A DNA stretch of 64,000 nucleotides from Lachnospiraceae bacterium (GCA_022483465.1 JAKVNF010000004.1:619713-683712); one strand, 5' to 3'. Shown: positions 52,296-61,920, counted from the first letter of the stretch. Made by a program: numbers and translations. Notes: generated by a model from the letters alone, not told the origin.

Positions 52296-54347
52296 TTACT
52301 GCTCTTCGATCTTGAAAACTCTGGTACCATATCCTTCCAGAGTGAGCTCCCCTGAAACCATCTCTCCCCTATACAGATCGTTCATCTGTTTATGGAGGGT
52401 CAATTTCTGCTCCTCCTTCGAATAGTTCAGTACGAATAGATAGCTCTCACTGCCATTTGATCGAACTGCGATCTCACAGTCCCTCGGCAGCGAAATCAGA
52501 TTCCCATATGGATTCGCAACCTGAAGCTTTTCCAGGAAGATCTGCGCTGTATTCTCAGAGAATGCACTTCCCAGATAGTACACCTTGCCCTTGCCAACTG
52601 AATTCTCGATCAGTGCTGGAGATCCCTGGTAGTAACTATCCTCGTAGCGTGCCAGCACCTTCGCACTCCCAAGAGGTGCAAGTTCCTCATTGAACAGTAC
52701 GGTTTCCATCTCCGTACCGTCCCAACCAGCGTGGGTGATGCCCTCATCCTTTGCGACAAAGGTAAATTCCGTCACCTCTGCTCCCGCCAATTCCCTGAAC
52801 ACTCCAGGCAGATTTTCCTGCGTGCACTGACCGGTCATCGTCTTCAGCCCTGCACGGCAGCCAAGTACAAGAATACCTCCCTGCGCGACATACTCCTGCA
52901 GGATCTTTACCTGCTGCCCATTCGCGATCATGGCATGAGGATAAAACAGCACCTTGTATTTGGTCAGATCCTCTGCACCAGTATTCTCACGAAGATATAC
53001 GTAATCTATTGGCGTATGTGTGAATTGGGCCGCGCGATAGATAGCAGCTGCAGACTGCTTCTCAATCTCTGCGTGCCAGATATCCAACTCCGCATCCCAC
53101 TTGTTATCGTACGATTCCAGGATACCAACATTAGCCTCATACGCATTGCCCGCAACGGATCCAATCTTCTGAAACAGGCTGTGAATCTTTCGGATTTCCG
53201 CTATTCGGCGATTCTCCCGGCTGGAATAATCCAAAATTCCATGCCAGTAAATCTCCGTTCCCATCGTCGCCGTTCTCCAGCGAAAGTATCCGATGTAATC
53301 CGCCCCATGGGCAATGCTCTGCATGGTCCAGAGGGTAATCTGACCGGGTCTTGGAGTTGGAGACACCATGCGTACATTCCAGCCATTGGCACCAGACTGC
53401 TGCTCCATAATTCCATAGATTCCGTGAATAGAACGGACCTCATCCAGCATCATGGACCAGTTCCGATCCTTCAGATCCCCCGCCGGAAGATTGGTATCCA
53501 GTTCATAAGCCATGTTCGGATAGGAGTCATAGGTGATGAAATCCAGACTTTCCTGTGTCATGCGATGGCTGTCAATATCCTGAAAAATACCATTGGTTGT
53601 TATAAAATCACCAGGTTTCCGATATCTGGCGATGATATCACTCTGCATTTTGGCCCAGCGGCAGGCACTATCCGACACAAAGCGCTTGTAGTCCAGCACT
53701 TCGTGCGGGTTGGTATTGTTTGATAATGTCACCCGCGGAACATACACCTCGCTCCAAGCGGTATAAGTCTGGTTCCAGAACACCGTGCCCCAGGCTTTAT
53801 TCAGATTTTCAATCGTTCCGTATTTATCTTTCAAAAATCTGCGGAATGCCAGCGTGTCACTTTCCGAGTAAAATTCATTGCACTCACAGTTGATCTCGTT
53901 ATCGATCTGCCATCCAACAATAGCGGGGTTGGGTCCATAATGGGATGCCAGCTTTTCGACCAGCTCCTTGGTGAAATTCTGATATACAACGGAATTATAG
54001 TTATAATGCCGCCTGGCACCGTGCCGGTACAGCGTTCCATCCATCTTTGCGTTAAGAACCTCTGGATATTTGTCTGTCATCCAGGCAGGCGGCGTTGCGG
54101 TAGGTGTACCAAAGATCACTTTCATGCTGCAGGCATTACAGTGAGCAAGGAAGTCATCGAAGAAGGAAAAGGTAAATTCCCCCTCTCTTGGCTCAAACTT
54201 GTTCCAGGCAAACTCCGCAATACGGATGACCTCGATACCGGTCTCCTGCATCCGCTTCAGATCTTCATCCCACATGGAGGGATCCCAGTGCTCCGGATAG
54301 TAATCGGTACCCATAACAATGCGTTTTCCATCAAGAAGATAACTCAT
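52296..54347 (-). CDS. Beta-galactosidase, glycoside hydrolase family 42
   Basis: 683 residues, complete for GH42. The acid/base is E151 in GWQIDNEINCEC and the nucleophile is E315 in GIMEQQSGANG. Other typical parts are GTDYYPEHWDPSMWDEDLKR at the start, FGTPTATPPAWM, and the trimerisation domain (ILVLGCRAG). No signal peptide, so it splits imported beta-galactosides. Last gene of a LacI/SBP/permease/permease/GH42 set that is more AT-rich than its surroundings. Confidence 0.94.
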   Translation of the reverse strand: MSYLLDGKRIVMGTDYYPEHWDPSMWDEDLKRMQETGIEVIRIAEFAWNKFEPREGEFTFSFFDDFLAHCNACSMKVIFGTPTATPPAWMTDKYPEVLNAKMDGTLYRHGARRHYNYNSVVYQNFTKELVEKLASHYGPNPAIVGWQIDNEINCECNEFYSESDTLAFRRFLKDKYGTIENLNKAWGTVFWNQTYTAWSEVYVPRVTLSNNTNPHEVLDYKRFVSDSACRWAKMQSDIIARYRKPGDFITTNGIFQDIDSHRMTQESLDFITYDSYPNMAYELDTNLPAGDLKDRNWSMMLDEVRSIHGIYGIMEQQSGANGWNVRMVSPTPRPGQITLWTMQSIAHGADYIGYFRWRTATMGTEIYWHGILDYSSRENRRIAEIRKIHSLFQKIGSVAGNAYEANVGILESYDNKWDAELDIWHAEIEKQSAAAIYRAAQFTHTPIDYVYLRENTGAEDLTKYKVLFYPHAMIANGQQVKILQEYVAQGGILVLGCRAGLKTMTGQCTQENLPGVFRELAGAEVTEFTFVAKDEGITHAGWDGTEMETVLFNEELAPLGSAKVLARYEDSYYQGSPALIENSVGKGKVYYLGSAFSENTAQIFLEKLQVANPYGNLISLPRDCEIAVRSNGSESYLFVLNYSKEEQKLTLHKQMNDLYRGEMVSGELTLEGYGTRVFKIEEQ

Positions 54348-54375
54348 GGTTAAATTCCTTTCTCGTTGTTTTTTG

Positions 54376-55257
54376 TCACTCCTTCACTGCTCCAGCGGTC
54401 AGTCCGGACATGAAATACTTGGACGCTGACAGGAAGGCAATCAGAATGGGCAACACCGCACAGGTACTTGCCAGCATCATTGCGCCATAATCCGTGCCAC
54501 GATCACTGACCATAGAGCGCAGCATCAGAGGAAGTGTCTGCACGTTAGGGCTCTTCAGGATCATCATCGGCTGCATAAAGTCGTTCCACACATTGACAAA
54601 CTGCATAATTCCAAGGGACGCATATGCGGGAAGCAGAATCGGTGCAATCACACGGAAGAAGATGGTCCACTCTGAGCAGCCGTCCAACCGTGCTGCTTCA
54701 ATCAGCGTTGTGGGCACATTATTCTTGCAGTACTGTCGGAACCAATAGATACCAAATGCGTTGGCACAGTTAGGGATGATCAAAGCCCTGAACGTGTTCA
54801 CCCAGCTAAATTTGCTCATCATGATGTACCAGGGAATGATGCCTGCTGTGGAGGGAATCATCATCGTTGCCAGAAGGATGGCAAATAAAGGCTCTCTTCC
54901 TGGAAAGTTATAGACGGAGAAGGCGTAGCCGCCGATAGAGCAAAAGAACAAGACCAGTGCTACATTGCCGAACGTCACGATACAGCTGTTTCGGAAAGAG
55001 CGGAGAAAGTTGACGGACTCATTCATGCTCTTGAAGTTCTGAATCAGTTTATCCCCGAAGGTGACATAAGGTGGGAAGGAGAAAATCTCCGCAGTTGAAT
55101 GCGTTGACATGATGAACATCATGTAGAACGGCAGCAGCATAATCACCGCAATGACGATCAGTACTGCATACAGAGAAATCGTCTTCCCCTTTGGAACAAA
55201 CCTGGCGATGAGAACCAGGATAGCTGCGATCAGTAAAAAGAACAGTAACAGTCTCAT
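54376..55257 (-). CDS. Carbohydrate ABC transporter permease (MalG-like)
   Basis: 293 residues, six membrane helices. The EAA loop lies in IEAARLDGCSEWTIFFRVIAP and the C-terminus shows FMSGLTAGAVKE, typical of MalG/LacG-type permeases. It pairs with the MalF-like protein encoded 5 bp upstream. No ATPase gene is in the locus; such systems use a shared MsmX-type ATPase. Confidence 0.9.
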   Translation of the reverse strand: MRLLLFFLLIAAILVLIARFVPKGKTISLYAVLIVIAVIMLLPFYMMFIMSTHSTAEIFSFPPYVTFGDKLIQNFKSMNESVNFLRSFRNSCIVTFGNVALVLFFCSIGGYAFSVYNFPGREPLFAILLATMMIPSTAGIIPWYIMMSKFSWVNTFRALIIPNCANAFGIYWFRQYCKNNVPTTLIEAARLDGCSEWTIFFRVIAPILLPAYASLGIMQFVNVWNDFMQPMMILKSPNVQTLPLMLRSMVSDRGTDYGAMMLASTCAVLPILIAFLSASKYFMSGLTAGAVKE

Positions 55258-55262
55258 ATCGA

Positions 55263-56243
55263 TCAGGCCCTCCTTTGCTGCTTTGCCTGCTTCCGCTGCT
55301 CGCGGCGCTGTCTCTTCTCTGCTTCGCTCTGAATGTAGTCCGGATCCGACTTATCCTGCGATGCCTTATTGATTGCCGTAGAGATCGCTACAATCATCAG
55401 CGTAATAATGTACGCCACCGAGGAAGCATAGCCATAAAGATTGCCGCCCTGTGGAGCTTTGTTCAGCAGGTAGATCATGAGGGTAAGACCACCGTTGTTG
55501 ATGCCGCCCTGCCAGTTTTGGTTGGTCAGCATGAACGGCTCCGTGAACAGGTTGAACATACCAATGGTGGACTGAACCATCGTAAAGATGATGATCGGTT
55601 TCAGCAGCGGTATGCAGATTCGAAACATGACCTGCGGCTGGGTTGCGCCATCAATCTCTGCCGCCTCATAGATGTCGTTACTGATACCCTGCATGCCTGC
55701 CAGATAAATGACCATATTCCAGCCAACCCATTTCCAGGCAAACATCACAATAACTGCCGCCTTAATGAGGGAACCGTCCCCACCGAGCCAATTGATCTTG
55801 TCTCCGCCAAGCAGTGTTTCAAACCAGTTGATAACGCCGTAGTTATTGCCGAACATCTGCTGGAACACGATGGAGATTGCAACCGAAGAAGTGACCATCG
55901 GCATAAAGTAGATCGTCTTGAAAATATTTTCCCCATGAACCAGTTTGGAATTCAGAATGAAGGCCAGAGCCAGACCTCCAAGCAGAATCGGAATGTGGGC
56001 GATGATGCCGATCACCAGGGTATTCTTCAGTGCTGTCCAGAACAGAGGATCCTTAAACACATTGATGTAATTGGTAAGGCCCACGAAGTGCATCGCGGAG
56101 AGTCCATCCCATCGGAAAAAGCTCAGAAAAAAGCCGTACACAATGGGAAACAGGCCAAATATTGCGAACAGAATGTAAAACGGTGCGATGTAGACATAGG
56201 CAACCTTATATTTTTTCCACGTTTCCTTAAAGCTCATATTCAA
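55263..56243 (-). CDS. Carbohydrate ABC transporter permease (MalF-like)
   Basis: 326 residues, six membrane helices with the EAA loop in IYEAAEIDGATQPQVMFRI and a basic C-terminal tail (EAEKRQRREQRKQAKQQ) that is longer than usual. Typical N-terminus: YIAPFYILFAIFGLFPIVYG. It follows the binding-protein gene, from which it is separated by a hairpin at 56275-56308. Confidence 0.9.
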   Translation of the reverse strand: MNMSFKETWKKYKVAYVYIAPFYILFAIFGLFPIVYGFFLSFFRWDGLSAMHFVGLTNYINVFKDPLFWTALKNTLVIGIIAHIPILLGGLALAFILNSKLVHGENIFKTIYFMPMVTSSVAISIVFQQMFGNNYGVINWFETLLGGDKINWLGGDGSLIKAAVIVMFAWKWVGWNMVIYLAGMQGISNDIYEAAEIDGATQPQVMFRICIPLLKPIIIFTMVQSTIGMFNLFTEPFMLTNQNWQGGINNGGLTLMIYLLNKAPQGGNLYGYASSVAYIITLMIVAISTAINKASQDKSDPDYIQSEAEKRQRREQRKQAKQQRRA

Positions 56244-56274
56244 CTCCTATCGGCACCCTATAATCTTGAAGAAA

Positions 56275-56308
56275 CAGGCTGGACTTTACCTGTCCAAAGT
56301 CCAGCCTG
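56275..56308 (-). terminator. Hairpin between binding protein and permease genes
   Basis: CAGGCTGGACTTT and AAAGTCCAGCCTG form a 13-bp perfect stem with an 8-base loop; the minus strand continues TTTCTTC. As a leaky terminator or mRNA stabiliser it would keep binding protein more abundant than the permeases. Confidence 0.7.
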
Positions 56309-56331
56309 CTTATCCTTATATTTACCTTCTT

Positions 56332-57744
56332 TTACTGATTCCAGACACCTGCGTCCTTCAACGTCTGGATCTGCTGCTCTTTCAATTCTGTCGTAGCTGC
56401 ATCAATGTTCTTGGCAAGCAAATCCTTGATACCCTGTGCATCGAGACCATCCTGAAGGCCCTGGTTAACAGAAGTATAGATCTGACCTTCTGCAGTCACA
56501 TCCATCTGTGTTGTGTAGACAGGCTCCAGATCCTTGGCGATGGAGACCCAGAGCTGCTTCGTCTTCTGACCGCCAAAGTAAGCATCCTCCTCATCATAGA
56601 TCGGATCGTCATAAGCAGGCGTGTAGGCCGGGAAGTAATCCACTGCCTGGAACATGGTGTTTTGTCCTTCCTTGGTTGCCAGCATGTAGGAGATGAAGGC
56701 CCATGCTGCATCCTTGTTCTTGCTCTGATCCGGGATTGCAAGGAAGGAACCGCCCCAGTTTTTGGATCCAATACCGGCGTACAGATGAGCAACACCCCAG
56801 TGTCCAGATCCATCAGGATCGATGTCCGTCTTCAGAAATCCGCCGAACCAAGCACCGGAAGCAACTGTTGCAATGGTTCCCTGCTGATAAGCGGCATAAG
56901 CTTCCGTGGACCACATATCAACATTCATGTCCAGACCTTCCTGGCGCATCTTAATGACAGCATTCAGACAGTCTGTATCCCCGTCACGATCCAGTTTCAG
57001 ATTCAAATTCTCGTCATAGTAATCGCGATTTTGGAACAGCAGCTGGTAGAAATACGAGACATCCGGCACAAACCAGGCACCGGTCTTATCCTTGATCGTC
57101 TCTGCTGTGGAGACTACGCCGTCCCAGGTACTGAGCATCTGATCTACAGAATCAGGATCTGAGGCAAGTCCCGCCTTTTCAAAGATATCCCTCCGGTAGA
57201 AGACCGTCGCTGGTCCGATATCCCAGGGAATCAGTCTCATGGCACTCTTATCATCCGAGATTGCCTGATTCCACTTAAATGATACAAAATCGTCAGCATA
57301 GTTTTGTGCACCGTATTGATTCAGATCTGTGAGCGCACTGGAATCGCGATACTGTGCCACATAGGCTCCCTCTACCATTGCCACATCCGGAGCGCCGGAA
57401 CCCGCTGCCAGCGAGGTTTGCAGATTCTGATGATATGTTGTCGTATCCGTAAACTGGAACTCTACGTTGATATTCGGATACTCTTCATGAAAGCCATCCA
57501 GGGCTGCTTTGAACGCATCATCGCCGGAAGGCCAACCGCCAACCACGATGTCTGCGGAGATGTTCTTGTCGATTGCTGCTGCGCCTGTGGATCCTGATGC
57601 AGAAGAAGATGTTGTCGTGGAATCTGCACCAGCCGTAGTGGAAGAAGAAGTAGAGCTTGAACTTCCACCGCATCCTGCCAGCATAGATGCTGCCATCGCA
57701 GTCACCGCTGCAATCGTTACCGCCTTGTTCACCTGTTTTTTCAT
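56332..57744 (-). CDS. Extracellular sugar-binding lipoprotein (ABC transporter)
   Basis: 470 residues. A lipoprotein signal with lipobox LAGC (Cys25) is followed by a Ser/Thr-rich linker and a family 1 solute-binding fold (ISADIVVGGWPSGDDAFKAA, PDVAMVEGAYVAQYRDS, KDAAWAFISYMLATKEGQNT). With the two permeases and the GH42 enzyme it should capture a galactoside or galacto-oligosaccharide. It lies directly after the lacI-type gene on the same strand. Confidence 0.9.
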   Translation of the reverse strand: MKKQVNKAVTIAAVTAMAASMLAGCGGSSSSTSSSTTAGADSTTTSSSASGSTGAAAIDKNISADIVVGGWPSGDDAFKAALDGFHEEYPNINVEFQFTDTTTYHQNLQTSLAAGSGAPDVAMVEGAYVAQYRDSSALTDLNQYGAQNYADDFVSFKWNQAISDDKSAMRLIPWDIGPATVFYRRDIFEKAGLASDPDSVDQMLSTWDGVVSTAETIKDKTGAWFVPDVSYFYQLLFQNRDYYDENLNLKLDRDGDTDCLNAVIKMRQEGLDMNVDMWSTEAYAAYQQGTIATVASGAWFGGFLKTDIDPDGSGHWGVAHLYAGIGSKNWGGSFLAIPDQSKNKDAAWAFISYMLATKEGQNTMFQAVDYFPAYTPAYDDPIYDEEDAYFGGQKTKQLWVSIAKDLEPVYTTQMDVTAEGQIYTSVNQGLQDGLDAQGIKDLLAKNIDAATTELKEQQIQTLKDAGVWNQ

Positions 57745-57802
57745 AATCCCTCCTTGAAATATGAAATATCCCCTGATCAGCCAGATAATTTCAGCTGATC
57801 TG

Positions 57803-58861
57803 TTACACAGCTTTGACAGATTCTCCTTCCCGAATATGAACGGGTTGCCGAGTAAAATACGATATCTTTTCTCCGTTGATGTATCGGATCAATAGTGTTG
57901 CAAGGTCGCTTCCAAACTTCTTGTTGTCCGGCGCAATGCTCGTGATGATTGGTGAAAAACTGCGGCCGTGAAAGCTCGCGTCAAAACTCATGACAGAGAG
58001 GTCCTCCGGAATACGATAGCCACGTTTTTCCAGTCGCTGGATCAGTCCGGCTGCAAACTCGTCGTTAAAGCAGAGGATTGCTGTAGCATCGAGCTTTCGC
58101 CCCAAAAAAATATCCGCTGCAAGTCCTCCCTTGTCATAAAAAGTTTCTTCGTGACTAAGTCTTGACCGTTCATCCAACCAATAAGTACTGCTGTATTTCT
58201 GCTCGGTGAGGCTGCTGATGTCCAGGTAGTAGTTCTCCAAAGTATCACGAAATACATAACGCATGTTTCTTTTCCAACTATTGGATCGACCATTGTTGTC
58301 ACTATACGGATAAGGGGAAGCATAAGCAATTTTTCGATGTCCCTTTTTTCTGAGATAAGCAATAGCTTTATCCATGCTCTCACTCACATCCCATTCGATC
58401 ACCGGAACAGCCTTTGGAGGATCAACCGGTTCACCAAAGCTGGCGGTAACCGCAGGCATGTAATAATTTTTGCCATATTCCTTTGCATATCGACTTGCCA
58501 GTGCCTCATTTTGAAATATGATCCCGTCCACCATGGTGTTCCGGATATCATCAAACTCCAGATTGCCATTGATCAGGACCATGTAGCCATAGTCCTTTGC
58601 TCCTTCGAGCATTCCCGTATAAAGATCTATATTGAACGCATTGTGAAGATCTTTGCAGTAGAAAAGGATCTGTTTTGTCCTTGCCTGCTGCAGTGACATC
58701 GCCACAGGATGTGGTACATAATGAAGATCATTTGCAATCTCTAATATTCTTTTCTTCTTTTCTTCTGCTACATAGCCGCTATTATTGAGTGTCCGAGAAA
58801 CCACAGAGACAGAAACCCCTGCCAATTTTGCAATGTCCTTTCTCGTGACTTTTTGTTCCAC
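57803..58861 (-). CDS. LacI-family transcriptional regulator of the GH42 locus
   Basis: 352 residues starting from GTG 58861, chosen because GGAGGGATCA sits right before it; an ATG four codons upstream lacks spacing for a ribosome site. The LacI helix-turn-helix is VTRKDIAKLAGVSVSVVSRT with hinge helix NNSGYVAEEKKKRIL, followed by a periplasmic-binding-like sugar domain (ILCFNDEFAAGLIQRLEKRG). It probably represses the SBP/permease/GH42 genes until a galactoside appears. It is the first gene of the run. Confidence 0.9.
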   Translation of the reverse strand: MEQKVTRKDIAKLAGVSVSVVSRTLNNSGYVAEEKKKRILEIANDLHYVPHPVAMSLQQARTKQILFYCKDLHNAFNIDLYTGMLEGAKDYGYMVLINGNLEFDDIRNTMVDGIIFQNEALASRYAKEYGKNYYMPAVTASFGEPVDPPKAVPVIEWDVSESMDKAIAYLRKKGHRKIAYASPYPYSDNNGRSNSWKRNMRYVFRDTLENYYLDISSLTEQKYSSTYWLDERSRLSHEETFYDKGGLAADIFLGRKLDATAILCFNDEFAAGLIQRLEKRGYRIPEDLSVMSFDASFHGRSFSPIITSIAPDNKKFGSDLATLLIRYINGEKISYFTRQPVHIREGESVKAV

Positions 58862-58956
58862 TGATCCCTCCATAACGGCATCTTTTTCAAGAGCAGGCTG
58901 ATAATATATACATATTGCACAATTAATATCGGCTTTTATCTCTGTTTTGTGGTCTA

Positions 58957-59068
58957 ATTATACTTACCCATAATAATGAAACACAATGGTGTAATATGTG
59001 GTCTCGCGTCCACATGAATCTAATTGTGCACTTTTACGTAGATCTGTTGTGTGCCTTCAGCTGGCGTT
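58957..59068 (+). repeat. 112-bp direct repeat, left copy (target duplication of the IS1634-type element)
   Basis: The stretch from ATTATACTTACCC to CAGCTGGCGTT recurs exactly at 61618-61729 on the other side of the element. It was part of the leader upstream of the lacI-type gene. Confidence 0.85.
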
Positions 59069-59212
59069 CCGGGTCTTAAACAGTTGGGCACATTTTTGGG
59101 AGGCTTCGGCCTCTCTTTTTTGTTGTGGTTGAGCCATTCTTGGCTGTCAAATTTCTGCGATTATTATGTTGTATGTGTTGTATGTCTAGGGCGCATGTGT
59201 TATACTTCGTTT

Positions 59213-61183
59213 ATGAAACTATACTTTGACAAGAGACTGAAAGATCCTACCTACTATATTCAAAAAGGTTACCGGAATGGTTCTAAAGTAACCTGTAAAA
59301 ATGTAAAGATTATTGGAAAGCATTCAGAATTACTAAAAATCACAGATGATCCATTATCCTATGCAAAAGAGCAAGTCCGTCTAATGAATGAAAAGGAGAA
59401 GAGCGGTCTGCAAAGCATAGACCTTCATCTTGATTTCAATGAATTGATTCAAAACAACGCAGAAAAATCGATTGCACCTTTATACACGAGAAATGTCGGC
59501 TATTTTTATCTTCAGCATATATATCGCCAGCTAAGCATCAATGAATTCTTCAAAAATGCTTGCAGCGGCAATAAGATCACATTTGATATCGACCGTGTTA
59601 ACAGATTCCTTGTTTATGACCGTATATTGAGGCCTGGATCCAAGCTCCATACATGGCAAAATAAGGACTGGTATTACGAGGAGCCAGATTTCGAGTATCA
59701 GCATATTATGCGGACCATGGATATCCTTGAGGACAATTACGCCGAATACATCAGTTGGCTTTTTAAGTACAGTAACAACATCGTTAAGAGAGATACATCT
59801 CGTTGCTATTACGACTGTACAAATTATTACTGCGAGACTGAAACAAATGATGATAATTATGTTGATGAAGTGACCGGAGAGGAAATAAAAGGACTGCGCG
59901 AGTACGGAAAGTCGAAAGAAAACCGTCCCAACCCGATTGTAGAAATGGGATTATTTATGGATAATCAAGGCATACCAATGTCAATGTGCATTCATCCAGG
60001 AAATACAAATGAACAGGTTACCGCTATTCCTTTGGAAAAAGAACTGATCAAAATGTTCAGAGATGCTGATCATGATAATAACGGTTCTTTCATATATGTT
60101 GCAGATGGTGGACTTGGGTCGACATGGATTAGACAGTTCAATTCCATGGGCGGAAGGTGCTTTATTGTCACTCAGTCAATTAAGAAAATGTCAGAAGTTA
60201 TGCAGAATTCTGTATTCAATGATTGCGATTATTGGATTCCAACATCCGATAACGATGGTAAGAAGGATAAAGATGGAAGGACAATTGTTCAAAGTGATCC
60301 CATATCAATAGAATTTCTAAAAACATTTGATAAGAATGATAAAGATAATCTTAGATATTATAATTCGATGGCGTATAAAGTAATTGACGCTGATAATCTT
60401 ATTGATCTTGGGCTCACAGAAACAAAGATATGCAAGAACAGAAAAGCAAGGAGTGTAAAAGTTAAAGGTACTCTTAAGCAGAAAATAATAATCAGATTCT
60501 CACGAAAATATATGGAATACCAAAGGTATATCCGGAATCGTCAGGTAGAACGTGCCAAGAATCTCATCAGAAAATGTGATCCGGATGAACTGAAGAAAAG
60601 CCAGAATGACGCAAAGCGATTCATAAAGAAAACAACTACCGCAAAAGATGGTGGGGAAGTGCAGGTGTCATACTCTATTGATACAGACCGCATCGCGGAG
60701 GAAGAAAAGTATGATGGGTTTTATGCTCTCGCCACAAATTTGCAAATAGATATGATAAGTGCACCGGATAATCCGCTAAAATCGAAGCCTGATCTTACAG
60801 ATGTACTTGAAATAGTCTCTATCAGCGAAACACGCAACAAAATTGAAGAATGCTTTAGGATCATGAAAACAAATTTTGAAGCTCGACCGATTTATCATAG
60901 AAAGCACGAGCATATAATTTCACATTTTATGATATGTTACACCGCGCTTCTCATCTATAGGCTTCTTGAGATCAAAGTTAATCAAAGCCGCTATCATTGC
61001 ACGACGCAGGATATTATAGAGACATTAAACCATATGATCGTCGGAAATGTAGAGGATCAATATTACATTTCATTATACGGAGGCTGTACCACGCTGACAG
61101 CGTTGGAGGAAACGTTCAATGGTGGGCTAAATCACAAGCGATATTATCCGAAAACATTAAATAAACTGTCGAGAAGTTTTTAA
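59213..61183 (+). CDS. IS1634-family DDE transposase
   Basis: 656 residues from ATG 59213 (an in-frame TTG at 59051 would add a poorly supported N-terminus). It has the domain order of IS1634 transposases: an N-terminal helical part with SNNIVKRDTSRCYYDCTNYY, a DDE core with PIVEMGLFMDNQGIPMSM, FIYVADGGLGSTWIRQF (second Asp) and the late Glu in SISETRNKIEECFRIMKTNF. Codon use is distinctly AT-rich compared with the host genes. It is intact. Confidence 0.88.
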   Translation: MKLYFDKRLKDPTYYIQKGYRNGSKVTCKNVKIIGKHSELLKITDDPLSYAKEQVRLMNEKEKSGLQSIDLHLDFNELIQNNAEKSIAPLYTRNVGYFYLQHIYRQLSINEFFKNACSGNKITFDIDRVNRFLVYDRILRPGSKLHTWQNKDWYYEEPDFEYQHIMRTMDILEDNYAEYISWLFKYSNNIVKRDTSRCYYDCTNYYCETETNDDNYVDEVTGEEIKGLREYGKSKENRPNPIVEMGLFMDNQGIPMSMCIHPGNTNEQVTAIPLEKELIKMFRDADHDNNGSFIYVADGGLGSTWIRQFNSMGGRCFIVTQSIKKMSEVMQNSVFNDCDYWIPTSDNDGKKDKDGRTIVQSDPISIEFLKTFDKNDKDNLRYYNSMAYKVIDADNLIDLGLTETKICKNRKARSVKVKGTLKQKIIIRFSRKYMEYQRYIRNRQVERAKNLIRKCDPDELKKSQNDAKRFIKKTTTAKDGGEVQVSYSIDTDRIAEEEKYDGFYALATNLQIDMISAPDNPLKSKPDLTDVLEIVSISETRNKIEECFRIMKTNFEARPIYHRKHEHIISHFMICYTALLIYRLLEIKVNQSRYHCTTQDIIETLNHMIVGNVEDQYYISLYGGCTTLTALEETFNGGLNHKRYYPKTLNKLSRSF

Positions 61184-61232
61184 ATTGCGAAAATTCAAAA
61201 GCCCTCCACATACAACATTTTGAAGGACAGAT

Positions 61233-61276
61233 AAGGAGGCAGAAAGCGTTGATTTTCCAACGTTTTCTGCCTCCTT
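61233..61276. terminator. Hairpin downstream of the IS1634-type transposase
   Basis: AAGGAGGCAGAAA and TTTCTGCCTCCTT around an 18-base inner part that also folds (GCGTTG/CAACG). It is inside the element, near its right end. Confidence 0.7.
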
Positions 61277-61303
61277 GGCATTTTAAAGTGTTTAAAACCG
61301 GAT

Positions 61304-61611
61304 GGCGTTAGTAAAGAACCGGGTTGACGGGTTCCATACCACAACCTCCATGGTGAACTCTCGACGCGATAATGTCTGATGAAGATATAGAATCCCCATT
61401 TGGAGCTCTTTTCTTCTCTGCATAATGCCTATCTTGTTATTTATAGTCACATGCTCGGCAAGTGGGTGTATGCTTTTAGGCAATCTAGGTGATGCTTTGT
61501 TACATGATGCAACACAGCACGGATAGGAGTGTACCCAGCTCGAGCTCAAAGTGAGGGATTAGTGGTCTCATGCTAGGCGATCGCTTATCAACCCGTTTCT
61601 TAACTAACGCC
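61304..61611 (-). mobile_element. 308-bp MITE, copy 3 (reverse orientation)
   Basis: Same ends and length as the other copies, with about eight base changes. The target duplication AACCGGAT (61296-61303, 61612-61619) straddles the junction between the IS1634-type right end (CCGG) and the 112-bp repeat (AT...). So it arrived after the IS1634-type element. Confidence 0.92.
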
Positions 61612-61617
61612 AACCGG

Positions 61618-61729
61618 ATTATACTTACCCATAATAATGAAACACAATGGTGTAATATGTGGTCTCGCGTCCACATGAATCTAATTGTGCACTTTTACGT
61701 AGATCTGTTGTGTGCCTTCAGCTGGCGTT
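61618..61729 (+). repeat. 112-bp direct repeat, right copy
   Basis: Exact repeat of 58957-59068. The sequence to the right (CGTGATCGTAG...) is the original continuation of the region. Confidence 0.85.
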
Positions 61730-61920
61730 CGTGATCGTAGACTTTGGTGTGATCCGTGCAAAGAAAGTCCTCCGGGCAGGTCTTCATGAGAGCACCTACC
61801 CAGAGGTCAACGATCCTTCTTAATGTTCAGTCCCTGAATTGCCCTCTCGCCGAGGAAATCGGGAATTGTGCGGATACGCTGATCCGGCGCGGAATCCAGG
61901 AGGATGCCGCACCGGATTTT
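61695..61920 (-). pseudogene. Unrecognised decayed reading frames
   Basis: After the FliB-like stop, the same minus frame runs on for about 42 codons (ending RTIPDFLGERAIQGLNIKKD) to a stop near 61818. A frame shifted by one base continues VDLWVGALMKTCPEDFLC and YDHERQLKAHNRST to a stop at 61695. Together they look like the tail of one gene broken by a frameshift. I cannot name the family. Confidence 0.35.

Larger units (their letters stand above)
59069..61301 (+). mobile_element. IS1634-type insertion sequence
   Basis: About 2.2 kb. The left end reads CCGGGTCTTAAACAGTTGG; the right end, reversed, reads CCGGTTTTAAACACTTT, short inverted repeats. One transposase is encoded. The element is flanked by 112-bp direct repeats. 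IS1634-group elements are known for very long and variable target duplications, and this fits. A MITE is inserted at its right end. Confidence 0.83.

Noticed and set aside
52731-57162. Long plus-strand frames opposite GH42, permeases and binding protein
   Set aside because: Their translations have no family features and they lie fully antisense to well-recognised genes.
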